NCBI GenBank assembly: GCA_038501195.1
Contig: JBBPUQ010000001.1
Coordinates: forward strand, 5,952,001-6,016,000
DNA from: Nemania diffusa
Taxonomy: Eukaryota > Ascomycota > Sordariomycetes > Xylariales > Xylariaceae
Reading direction: 5' to 3'
DNA length: 64,000 nucleotides
A program made the translations under genes and the position numbers. Below, one piece after another: positions 20,841-33,014 of the stretch; the first letter of the stretch is position 1, and the number at the start of each line of letters is the position of its first letter. Under the pieces are notes generated by a model. The model was not told the DNA's origin. It searched no databases and saw only the letters and a program-made list of their open reading frames with translations.

Positions 20841-21283
20841 ATTGTTGGGTGCCTAGGACGTAGGCTCCGTAGGCTGTCTGTAGAGATTGTATGAGAAAAG
20901 TCTTCGAAGCAGAACTCGTATTGAGGGGTAATATGGTGTTGTGGATTATTAAGGTAGGTCTTGGCGAATTGGCCAAATCTAGACTATTTTACATTCTTGT
21001 GGGTCACGTGTTTTCGCCCCACCTAGCTGTATGTATAAAAAACAGCCTGTATGTAGGTGTAGCCAATTATAGCCGCGTGCATGCGATTAAAGCCGAATTG
21101 GACGAACTATACCCAAATAGGCAGGGAGAATTTCCTATTTGGGTTGAAAAATTGTCCTAGAAATTTTTCGGCCACTTGGTGACCCACTATTCCCAAATAA
21201 GAAGGCAAAATTACCTATTTCGGCCATAGAATTCTGCTAGGAATTTTTTTACGACACTAAGTAACCTTTCGTTTCACTCACTA
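20841..21283. other. Repeat-rich spacer with a 75-bp tandem duplication
   Basis: An open frame at 20891-21160 has no recognisable product and is not called. From about 21105 to 21265 two diverged copies of a roughly 75-base unit stand in tandem, each starting CCCAAATA, containing CCTATTT and ending in CACTTGGTGACC or CACTAAGTAACC. Confidence 0.5.
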
Positions 21284-22085
21284 GAGCCCCCCCCGGCTAC
21301 TTAGCCACCCCCCCTTAATCGGCCACTTTTCCCACCAAAACTCACTAACTTTAACAAGCTATAATAAATCAACAAAAATACCTATTAAGGCTTAGTAAAA
21401 GGTTTTATATAAATAATTACTTAATATTTTAATATTTCGAAAATTTTTACTAATTAGCCGCTTTATATAGCTTTATATTTAATAGAATATAAATTTACAT
21501 ATAAAAATATATATGAAAAAATTTCCGCTTAAATAATTAATTAAAAATCGGAAAAACTTCGGAAAAACTTCGGACTTTTTTTATTTAAATTTTAAAATAA
21601 ATATTCATTAAAAATACGTTTTTTGTTTTATTACTATATTTTATTATTAAGTTTTATAAAATATATTAAAAATATTATAAAATTTTATTATTATAAAATA
21701 AAGTTTATTTTTTAAAAGTTTTAAAACAAACGTTAATAATATAAACTAAGTTATTTTAAATATAATATTATTATATAAACTTAAAAATAAAGTTTTATAT
21801 TTATCCGATATTTTTCTGACTTTTAATTAATTATTTAAGCGTAAATTTTTCAACATATATTTTTATATATAAATTTATATTCTATTAAATATAAAGCTAT
21901 ATAAAGCAGCTAACTAGTAAAAATTTTCGAAATATTAAAATATTAAGTAATTATCTATATAAAACCCTTTACTAAGCCTTAATAGGTATTTTTGTTGATT
22001 TATTATAGCCTGTTAAAGTTAGTGAGTTTTGGTGAGAAACGTGGCTGATTAGGGGGGGGGTGGCCAGCTTGGTTGGGGGGGACTC
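21284..22085. mobile_element. 802-bp fold-back element with 290-bp inverted arms
   Basis: Arms at about 21284-21575 and 21800-22085 are long, near-perfect inverted copies. Each begins with a C-rich end (GAGCCCCCCCC or GAGTCCCCCCC), followed by GCCACCCCCCC and later ACTCACTAACTTTAACA. TA lies at both outer edges (21282-21283 and 22086-22087). The inner two thirds of each arm and the 225-base centre are A/T-rich. No protein is encoded, so this is a non-autonomous long-TIR element. Confidence 0.8.
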
Positions 22086-22252
22086 TACTCCTTCCTACAC
22101 TTTATTCACCATCTTTGGTGGGTCCTATTGTTCTAAGCAAACTGTTAAACCTATACAGCCACACACGCAGCCACCAGGCAAGCCACACTATGCACTGACC
22201 ACTTCTGGGATTGATCTGTTCGAATATAGGTGTGGTCCACTCCCGTATCCTT

Positions 22253-23769
22253 TCATTTGATCTTTGGTTTAGATGATCTATGAGAGGATCCCTCTGACAT
22301 TGAAGCCTTTCGTTTCTGAGAAATGCCAACACTACCGTGGTCACTCACAGGCGGAAGCGACTTCGGGTCGCAGGGTTGCTGAACTATCTCGTAGCCAGCT
22401 TGGTCTTCGTCTTCATCTCCGTATACGTTCGTCGTACCAGGCGGCTCCCCGCCCAGCACAGGCAGGGGAGCGTTTTCGGCGATGACTTCGAGGGCAACGC
22501 GACGCTGCATCCAGTGCTCCTTCAGTTGGTCTCTCAAAAGGTATGACTGCTCCCTCGCGTGGTCTTGTGCATTCCTGAGCATTCTTCGGGCGTCTTTGAA
22601 CTTTTGGTGACCATTTATAAGGCCTGTCATCTCGACGAGATGCTGGTGGTATTCAAGTGAGCCATCATCCGACGTAGTTGCATAGTGTGCAAAGATATTC
22701 AGATTACTGCCGTCTGTGGTAAAAGTTGTAACTTTGGCAGAGCCCGGAGGATCAGGTTTCCCGATAAATGATAGGGCTTGGTTCCGAGCGAAAACAAGGG
22801 CTGCTCCATCATAGGCGCTTTGTAGACTTGCTTCTACCATATCCTTGCCGCGACCTTTGAACTCCCCGGCTAAATGCGGCAAGGCTAAAGAAACAGGGTT
22901 GTCGTTATAAAGAGCGGCTCCATTAATATACCCCTTGACCCGGAACGGCTTATATTGTGGCAGCTGTAATCCTTCAATATAGTCAGGTTGCGGAGGAGAC
23001 AGGTTATTATTAAAGCCAACGTTTTTTGGAAAGCCTGTAAATGCCTGGTTAAGTGATGCATAATAACCGTTCTCATACTCTTTTAACAGCTTCTTGCCTA
23101 CTTCATAAACCATGGTTGCTTCGGTACCAGCGGACGCGACGACATCAACATAGCGGTTATACTCCGACTCAGACGGAGGAGGGGTTGCACGGGATCTGGC
23201 GAGTCGTTCGTGAATATCCTCGAGGTTCTTGGGCGGCTTGGATTGGGGTGAAACGAGAATTCCATTCTCATCGGCTTGTGTGGCAAAACCAACCGCCGTT
23301 GTTGATAGAGTCTTTGCTAATGACTCGCTTGTGGATTCTCGAGTACCAGACCCCAACGCTTTGTTGGGTTCCTTCTTCCTCGTCGTCTTATTAAAAAGAG
23401 TCAAGTTTTTCCGTGTTAACCGCACCCTCTTTGACTGGTGTTCGTTGTTGTCGCTATCGCTATCGCTGTCGATTTCCCGTTTCCGCAACCATGTAACCGA
23501 AGAGTTCTGCTCTGGCCGTTGTGTGTCCGTCCCAGTCAATTGAGCCTTCTTCGTTGGTAACGGGTCGGCACTGGAATTCGCGTCGCGCTGCCTTTTCGTG
23601 TACAAGGGTGTGTCTCGTGCGATATCTCCTGCCACTGGAGACTGTTCTCTAGAGCTCTGCGAGCGTCCTGTGCCCGATTTAGCACGTCTTTCCACTTTCC
23701 GCAGATGAGGGTATTGCCGGTATGCTTACCTGTACGGCGGGTCTGCGTCTTGGAAATTTCGTCGTTCAT
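22253..23769 (-). CDS. DUF7924 family protein, possible PD-(D/E)XK nuclease fold
   Basis: Model: complement(join(22253..23667, 23730..23769)), 484 residues. The 62-base intron has donor GTAAGC and acceptor GCACAG; this replaces a GTG that would otherwise be the first start. An in-frame ATG at 23823 is an alternative start adding 18 residues. The first 150 residues are basic, serine-rich and disordered (SDSDSDNNEHQSKRVR). The domain at about 165-410 has PQPDY (Asp about 242), YINGAALYND, then AGEFKGRGKDM (Glu 282, Lys 284), LQSAYDGAALVFARNQAL and a helical end RNAQDHAREQSYLLRDQLKEHW. The spacing of Asp and E-x-K fits a PD-(D/E)XK site, which is inference. The basic C-terminus (KRK, KPKIK) could be a nuclear signal. 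It is flanked by transposons on both sides. Confidence 0.82.
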
Positions 23770-23966
23770 GATGATGAGGAATGCGCTGGTGTATGAAGTA
23801 GGGGGATTTGTGATGGCCGACAAAATGGGCCGACTGAGCAGGTTTCAGAGCATTAACGGCACGTCAAGGCGATTGGTGTCTCTTGCTGCTTACCAGTTGT
23901 AGAGTTATCCCTACCTAGGTAGTGGCTAAGGCAGCTAGGGTGACCGGGGAAAGTGTGGGTCATATG

Positions 23967-23971
23967 AATCT
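23967..23971. repeat. Target site duplication AATCT (left, outer retrotransposon)
   Basis: AATCT precedes the 5' TGTTAG of the LTR at 23972 and recurs at 35727-35731 right after the last CTAACA. This proves the two 203-bp LTRs belong to one insertion despite the 11.7 kb between them. Confidence 0.9.
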
Positions 23972-24174
23972 TGTTAGAAATAAGCCTTCTAGATTGATTG
24001 AATTGATTGGTGTTATTATTGTTGTTGTGTGTTACCGCTGTTTTGAGAGATTTTTCTCTAGCATATAAAATAAGTATATAAGTAGAATCTTTTGAAACAG
24101 AAAGTACTTTTTTCTAGTTAAAGCTTTTTAGCACTTAAAATATAGAGCTTAATTTATTTTTTATATATTTAATA
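23972..24174. repeat. Left LTR of outer retrotransposon (203 bp)
   Basis: The first 100 bases keep ordinary composition (AAGCCTTCTAGATTGATT); the second half is T-rich after mutation. It is the mirror of the right copy, whose first half is degraded and whose end (GGGCCTAATTTACCCCC) is preserved. Confidence 0.9.
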
Positions 24175-27080
24175 TATTTTCGTAGAGCTAGGTTTTTAAA
24201 ATATTATTTTAACTAATATAAAAAGTTTAAAATAAGCTATAATTTAGTTTAGTAATTGTTTTAAAAGTATTAATAATAAAGCAATAAAAAAACTAGTTAA
24301 TATTTAAATAAATAAACAGTTTAAAAATATACTAACTTTTTTTATTGATTTTTTATTATATTTTTAAATATTTTAAATAATTTAAAACGATTTAATAATA
24401 TAATAAAATAATAAATATATATACTTAAATAAATAAATAATATAATAAAATATATATTATTTTTTTGATTTTTTATTATATTTTTAATTGATTTAAAAAT
24501 TATATATTAGTTTTAATTTATATTAATTAATTTAAAAATTATAAAATTATTTTTAAAAATATTAAAATTAATTTAAAAGTTATAAATTAACTTTAAATTA
24601 ATAATTTGTTAATTTTTTTTTTTTAAAACTTTTTTTTAAAACTTTTAAATTTTTATTAATAGTTTTTTTTATTTATTTTATTTATAATTTTTTTTTTATA
24701 TTAATTAAGTTAAATTATTTTAAAAAGCTTTTTTATTTTTTTTTTATAAAGCTTTTTATAAATTTATTTGCAATTATTTTATTTATAAATATATATTTAA
24801 TTTATAAATGTTTTTATTAAATTTTTTGCTTTAATTAGTAATTATATATATTTATATATTTTAGTTTAATTTTTAAAACTATTATTTTTTTATTTATTAG
24901 TTTTATTATTTATTAATTATTATATTTAATTGTTATATAGTTTTTTTTTAGTTTAAAATTTAATTTTTTAAAAAATTAACTTATAAATAAATTTTTTTTT
25001 AAAATTTATAATAATACTAAAAACTTTGTTTTAATTATTAAAATAATAATAATATTTTATTTTATAACTTTTTATTTTATTATATTTTTAAATAAAATTA
25101 TTATATAAATTTATAAACTTTTACAATTTAAAATATTATTAACAAAAAAAAAATTGCTAATTATTATAAAGTTATTTTTTGTTTTATATTAAAAAATATA
25201 ATATTTTATTTTATATAAATAAAAAATTATTTTATTAGTAATAACATAATATTTAAAACTTAAATTTAAATTAAATTAAATTAATTTAAAAGCTATAAAA
25301 ATAATATTAAATTAAATAATTATAACAATATATAAAATTAAACCGATTTTTTTTTAATAAAAATATATTAAAGTTTAATTTGTAATTTTGTTATAAAGTA
25401 AATATTTTTATATTTTTATAAAAATTTTTAATTTAATAATAAATTTGTTTAATTTGTTAATTTTTTTAATATAAAAAACTTATAAAAGTTATAATAAATG
25501 TTTTTTTTAATTTTTTATTATTTTTATATTTAAAAACTATTATAAATTATTATTATTAATTATTTAATATTTTTTTTTAAAAAAACTATATAATAATTAA
25601 AGCTATTTTTTTTTAACTTTTTTTATAAATAATAATTATATTGTTAATATAAATAAAAATTAAAACATTATTTTTAATATAATAGTAAAATTTATAAACA
25701 ATTAATAAAAATTTTATTTTTTTTAATAAATTTATTAGTTTTTTTTATTATAAAAGTAATAATTTTTATAAATTATATAACATTTTAAAAAGCTATAAAA
25801 TTATTTAAAGCTTTTTATAATTTAAAAGTATTTTTATATAAATTTTTTTATTTAATTTAATATTTATAAAAATATTTATAACATTATATTATTTAAGTTT
25901 AAAATTAAATTTAATTATAATAGCTATTAAAGTTTTAAAAAATTTTTTAGTTAAAATAAAAACATAAATTTTTTTTTATTTATTAAAAAACTATTAATTT
26001 TTATAAACTATTAACTTTATTTTATATTTTTAAAAATTTTTTTTTTTATTAAATTTATATATATAAATTTATATATAATTAAAAAAAAGCTTTTTTTTTG
26101 TTTTAATAAAATTAACTTTTATTTAAAACTTTATTTTTTTATAATTAATTAAATAAATTTTTTTTACTTTAATAAATAAATCTTTTATTAAATATATTTT
26201 TAAATTTTTATAAAATTATAATAGTAACAATAAGTTTTTTTAATTAATTAATAGCTTTTTTTTTAGTTTAATTATTAGTTTTTTTAATAAATTAGCTATT
26301 TTTTTTTAATTATTTTGATTTTTTTTAAAATAATAATAAAAATATTTTATTAATTTAGTTTTTATAGCTTTTATAATTAATTTATTAAATATTTTTATTA
26401 TAATATTTAAATATTTAAAATTAAATATAGCTTTTTAACAGCTTTTATAAAATATTATTTTAATATAAAAATTAAGTTTTTAATTTATTAAATTTTTAAA
26501 AAAGTTAATTTTTTAATTAATTAATTTAATAAAAATATAAAAAATAGCTTATAATATTACTTTATATAAAAAAATAAAATAAAGTTTTTGTAGCAAATTT
26601 AATAAAAAATAATTAAATTTTTTAATTATTATTTTAAATATTTTTAAATTTTGTTTTTTTTTTATTTTTTTTATAAATATATTTTTTAAACTAATATTTA
26701 TTAATAAAAATATAGTTTTTTTTATTTTTTTATATAATTTTTTAATAATTAAATTAAAAAGTTTTTTTATTTAAATATTTTATAATAAATTTTTTATAAT
26801 ATTTAAATCTATATTTAAAAAGTTATTTTTTAAAAAGTTTATATTACTATTAAAAATAGTTTTTTTATTAAAAATAACATTTTTAGTTTTTATAATTTTA
26901 TTAATTTAAAAATATTAAATATAATATATATTAAAAAAATTATAACTAATAAAAAAATTTATAAAAACTTTAAAATTAAGTTTTTAATTTTTTTTTTACT
27001 TTTTTTTAATTTATATAGTTATTATATATATTTTATAACTAAATATTTTTAAATATATTAAATAAAGTTTACAATTATTT
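24175..27080. mobile_element. Outer retrotransposon interior, left part
   Basis: About 2.9 kb of sequence, T-rich on the plus strand and almost without CG, CC or GG. No coding frame survives. It is continued at 33015-35523 after the nested element. Confidence 0.7.
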
Positions 27081-27085
27081 ATTAT

Positions 27086-27393
27086 TGTTAAACTAATAAC
27101 TTAACAAAACCTGTACATATGCACTAAGTACATACAACCAAAACCTAAACCAGAACTTTTATCAGATAACTAAATAAATAAAAAATATAAAAACTTACTA
27201 AAATCTACAGAACCCACAAGTCCTACGCACATATACATGTAAATAATTTGCATACAACCTTTTTAGTTGTATTTTTTTTTATAAAATATATATACAAATT
27301 AATATAAAACTTTAAAACTTAAAAACAAACCTTAAACTTTACAAATTATTCCGAATTTTTTTATATACATATATACAAAAAGTTTTATTAATA
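27086..27393 (+). repeat. Left LTR of nested retrotransposon (308 bp)
   Basis: Ends TGTTAAACTAATAAC and TTTTATTAATA (mutated CTATTAACA). This is the best-preserved LTR copy of the family in the window and is useful as a reference for reading mutation direction in the others. Confidence 0.9.
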
Positions 27394-30300
27394 CTAATTA
27401 ATAATTACAAAACATAATTATAAATTAACAAAATAAAAAAGCAAAGTTTAGCTATAAAATAGCTTTTATGTTTGATTTTTTATTTTTTATACAAAAAGTA
27501 AACTATTATTTATATTAATTAAAAAAAAAAAAGTTAAATTAACTATTAAACAAAAAAAACTTAAATATTGCAAAGTTAAAACAATTTTTTATATAATAGT
27601 TTAGTTATTTTTATACAAAAATTAATAAAACTATAAGTTATTTTATATATTTAACTTTTTAACTATTTTATTTACTTATTTATTTTTTTACTTTTATAAC
27701 TTTCCTTCTTTTTTTTTTTTTTTTTTACAACTATATTAAAACTTGCAACAAAGTTAGCTACAGCAGCTGCAGCAGCAGCAGTTAAAACTAATTATTTTAA
27801 ATTTTTAAACAAAAAACTATACTTATTTTTGTATAAAAATATAGCTAAAAAAAGCAGCATTAACATTTTTAAATAAAAAAACAAAACTAACTTTAAATAT
27901 TAAAATATTATAATTAACTTAAACAATATAATTATTTTAATACAATTGTTAATATATTTTGTATAATGTTTGAAAAAATATATACAATTAAAAATTAAAA
28001 GCAAACAGTTTATATAAACATTTATAATAAACTTTAATAATTAAATAAAACTTATGTTTATAAATATTAATTATATATTTAAACAAATATTTGTTATAAT
28101 AATTAAATATAATAAAAGTATTAAAATATACAAAAAAACGCTAAATAACCGATTTATATACATTTTTAAAAAGTTTAACAAAAATAATAATAAAAAATCA
28201 AACAATAATATGTTTGTATAAACAGCTTTAATACTTATACTAGCAAATATATTAAAATTAACAATTGTACAAACAGATTTTTTAATACTACAACTAGTTA
28301 TACTAAAACTAGCAACATTAATACGCTATATAATACTTAATACAAATAATCAAATATTTAATTTTTTTGTATAAACAAAAACTTAAAAACTTATATTTAT
28401 TTCTAAAATTTTTACTGTATATTTTGCGCTTTTATTTACATATAAAAATCAATTGTACAAACTTTTTTTTATTTAAATTATTTATAATAGTTCAATTAAA
28501 ACAGCTTAATTTATTGCATTTACTAAAATATAACGATTTAACTAAAACTATAGCAATAAATTATACAATATATTATATAACAAAGCTTAAATTTTTATTT
28601 TAATATATTATTAACTTAAAATTACTAAAAAACAATATTATACAGTATTTTTTTTTATATTAAAAAAAAAAACTAAATAGTACTATTTTAACTATATTAG
28701 TTCAACATATAAATAAAACAAAATTTATATAATACTTAATAATTATTTTAATATAATAATTAACTATAGTTAATATTAAACTAACTAAATTATTACTACT
28801 TTTATATAAATAAAACAAAACAATTTAACAAAAACAATATTTAAAATATTAAAAACTATAATTAACAAGCTTTAATTTATATAATATGTTTTAAAACTTA
28901 GTTACTATAAAAAAATATTACTTTATATAGTAGTTGTATAAACATATTTTAATATATTTAAACTTAAATTTGCTTTAATTAATTAAAAACTTATATATAA
29001 AGCTTTATTTTTTAACTTATAAATAATGCTGTAAGTTTTTTTTAATTAAAAAATAAACTATTATTATATAACAAATGTTTATTTTGTTAATAAACAATAC
29101 AATATTAAATATTTAAAACAATTATATAATTATAGCTTTAAAAAAAACTTTTGCTAAAAATTACAGCAATTGTATAATAAAAATAATAAAAATAACAAAA
29201 AATGTTTTATTTATAAAAAGCTTAGTTGTTAGTTTATTAACTACAACTAACAAAAAAAATCAAAAGTAAAAAAGCAATATTTTGCTGCATATAATACTTT
29301 AAAACAAAAAGCTTTATTATATAAAAAGTATAATATATTTATACTAAACTATAAAAATAATAAAAACTTTTTATATAACAATAAATTTAATAACAACTTA
29401 AATTTTAAAATTAAAAACAAAACAGTTTAATTTTTAATAAATTTAATATATTTTTATTATATAACAAAAAAAAATATATATATTTAAAACTAAACGTTAA
29501 TATTAAACAATTTTTATTTAAACAGTTAATATAATATAAAATATTAAAATATTTTATAAAATATTAATATAGCTAAAGTTTTAACTATTAAAAAAACTTA
29601 AGCTAAAACTTTTATATAAAAGAATTTTTTTATACAAATAAACTAAACTTTAAATAATATAGCAATTTAATTTAATAATATTAAAAGTTTTAAAGCTATA
29701 AATATTATAACTATTTTAATATTAATTAAACTAATTAAATTTTATATTTTAAATATATTAACTTTGTTTTTACTGTTGTTACAAAATATAAATTAACTAT
29801 ATACTTATTTTAACAATATATAAAATATAATTATATAACAAAACAATATAACAATATTAATTGTACAAAAATAAAAACATTTATTTTTTAATATTAACTA
29901 ATTAAAAGTTATAAATTATTTTATAAAACAAAAGTTTTAAAAATTATATTATTAATTTAAATACTTTTATATAAAAAAACTTATAAAATTATTATAAAAA
30001 ACTAAATATAATAACATTAATGTTTTAATACTTCGAAAAATTAAAAAGTTTTGTTACTATTATTAATTATATAACTAAACTTTAAAAAAATTCAAGTTTT
30101 TACTAAAAAACAAATGCAATTTTAACTATAAAATCGTTATTAATATTATATAAATTAACAAACAACTAACTTTATATATAATTAATATAAATATTTTGTT
30201 TTAAATAGCTAAATTTTTAAAGTTTTTAAATATATATAATATTTAAAACATATTATATTAATATTAAATTTTAATATATTAAAAGCTGCTTAATTATATT

Positions 30301-32701
30301 ATATACAATTTTAGTATAAATTTTTTGTTTAAAAAATTTTGTAATAATATACAATTAATTAAAACTTTATATAAAAAAATGCTTATTAAAGCATATTAAG
30401 CTGTTAAAAAAGTTAAACAAGCATATATATTATTTCGTTATATGTTTAATATTTTATATAAAAAAATCAGTTATTATATAAACAAAAAAACAATATTGCA
30501 AATAGTTATAAAAACTTTAAATAATATAGCTAAACTAAATAGTTTTATATTTATTTTGTTAGTTTTTAAAGCTTATTTTAAAATTAACAGTAATTTATTT
30601 TTTTTGCTAAAAATTATTTAAAAAGTAAAAGCTGTACAAAAAGCTATAAAAATATTAAAAAATATTTGTATAAAAGTTAATATTAACTAAGCTATACAAA
30701 TTAAAAACAAACTAGCATTATTATATAAAATATTTTCTTTATTTTTTTAAAATAAAATTATAATATAAAAAAAACAAAAAAGCTAAATAAAACTATATAA
30801 AATGATTACAATTAAAAATTATAACATTACAGTTAATATAACAAATAAACTAGCTAAATTTTGTTATATATAAGTTAAGCTATACTATTAACAAAAAGCT
30901 ATACTTAATTTATTATACAAAAAAAATAACTTTTTGTATAATTTTTTTTAAACTGTTAAACAGCTGCAACTTTAACACAAAAACAGACCAAAAAAGTTAC
31001 TTATACTTATTAGCAATTAATATTTTATACTAAAAAAAATTAACAATTACGCTTTAGTTATACAATTAAAACAAAATAGTATAATTATTACACTTAATAT
31101 ATTTTTTAAACAATTAAATATAGCTAAAATAAATATATTAACAACTTAAAATATATTTTAGTTTATATAATATAATTTAAACTAATATAATTAAATAAAA
31201 ATTTTTTAAACTAAGTTTATATAAAAAATTAAAAATAAAACAACTAAATTATACAAAAAGTTTAAATTAATTATATAAAATTATAAAAACAACAACAAAG
31301 TTTAAATTTTTATATAAATATTAACAATTTAGTATATAAATTAATAGTTTATTATAGCTTTAAAACTATTGCTAATTTAAAACTATAACATATATATAAA
31401 ACTACAAAATATTTTTTAAATATATATATAATTATATAACAAATTAAACTAAAAAATTTATATTTATTTGTTAAAAAAACTAAAAAACAAATATTTAATA
31501 AACATTATATTTTAAATTATATAATTATTATATAAATTAATTAAATTAAAATTATATTAGTACAAAATTTATTATAAATATTACTGCTAAAAATTAAATA
31601 TAAAAATATTTATATATAATTTATATTTATTATATATTAAAAAAAAACTTAATAAATTTATAATTATAAAACTTTAAATAAACAATACTTTTAATATTAT
31701 ATTTAAAAAATTTTTGTATAAAAAAAAAACTAAGCTACTATTTTATATAAAATTAAAAGCAAAATTAACGCTTAAATATTTTGTTAAATTTAACAAAAAC
31801 AAAATTTAAATAAACAAATAGAATTTTTTTTTTACTTAATAAAAACAAGCTAAACAATTATATATTATTAACTTTTATATAAAAAATTATTTTTAATAAT
31901 ATATTATTTAACAAACTTAAAAAATATATATTATATTAATATATTAACTAAAAACATTATATAACTTATTAATTGCTATATAAGTTTAAAAACTATTAAA
32001 AAACAACATTAAAACATTAAATATATAAATATAATAGCAAATCAATAATATATAGCAAAAACTACGCTATATATTTTTAAATTTTAATTATATAAAAATT
32101 TTTATTTTTATTAACAAAGCATTTATAAATAACAAAAATTTAAGTTTTTAAATTAAATTTATAATTATATTAGTTAATAAAAACTATACAAAAAATACTT
32201 TTACAATTAAAAACAATATTATTTATTAAAATTTAATTAAATATAAATAAGTTATATATAATATATTAACAAATAAATTATATAATATAGTTAATAAATT
32301 TAATTATATTATTGCACTTAATATAATTTTTTAAAAAATTATTTATACAATAAAATTATTAACTATATTATTAGTTATATATATAAATTTTAAATTTTTA
32401 TACAAATGTTTAATTAAACTAAAAACTATATAAAAAAAACAACTTATAATTAATATTATATTATTTCAAAAAATATATAAAAATTGCAAAATTATAAAAA
32501 TATGTTAAATTAATAGCAAAAACAACTTAATAAACACTTATATAAAAAAAACACTTAATTAAGCATTAAAAAAGCTAATTAGTACAAATAAGCTAGTTAT
32601 ACAAATAAAAGTATATATAAATTAGTTAAATAGCAAAAAAAATAATAAAAAATTAGTTAATATTAAAACTAAAATTACTGTACAAAAGAAAAAAGTTTTA
32701 A

Positions 32702-33009
32702 TATTAAACTAATAATTTAACAAAACTTATATATATATATTAAATATATACAACTAAAACTTAAACTAAAACTTTTATTAAATAACTAAATAAATAAAAA
32801 ATATAAAAACTTATTAAAATTTATAAAACTTATAAATTTTATATATATATATATATAAATAACCTATATATAACTTTTTTAATTATATTTTTTTTTATAA
32901 AATATATATATAAATTAATATAAAACTTTAAAACTTAAAAACAAACTTTAAACTTTATAAATTATTTTAAATTTTTTTATATATATATATATAAAAAGTT
33001 CTATTAACA
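32702..33009 (+). repeat. Right LTR of nested retrotransposon (308 bp)
   Basis: Aligns end to end with 27086-27393. Its own start is mutated (TATTAAAC), but its end CTATTAACA is intact, followed by ATTAT. Confidence 0.9.
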
Positions 33010-33014
33010 ATTAT

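Larger units (their letters stand above)
27086..33009 (+). mobile_element. LTR retrotransposon (nested), RIP-degraded
   Basis: LTRs at 27086-27393 and 32702-33009, 308 bp each, start TGTTAAACTAATAAC and end CTATTAACA, flanked by the duplication ATTAT (27081-27085 and 33010-33014). Total length is 5,924 bp. The left LTR is much less mutated (GTACATATGCACTAAG kept) than the right one, where most of its C and G are lost. A purine tract AAAAGAAAAAAG just before the right LTR suggests plus orientation. The interior is A-rich on the plus strand, with no open frame longer than about 78 codons, so no enzyme can be named. A deleted second copy lies at 36270-38680 and a solo LTR at 37147-37454. Confidence 0.9.

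Noticed and set aside
20891..21160. Open frame of 89 codons
   Set aside because: Lies in repeat-derived DNA next to a minisatellite and a tandem duplication; no recognisable product.
28367..28603. Open frame of 78 codons in the nested retrotransposon
   Set aside because: Composition is almost wholly A/T with Leu/Ile/Phe/Lys/Asn codons, as expected by chance in mutated DNA; no polymerase or gag motif.
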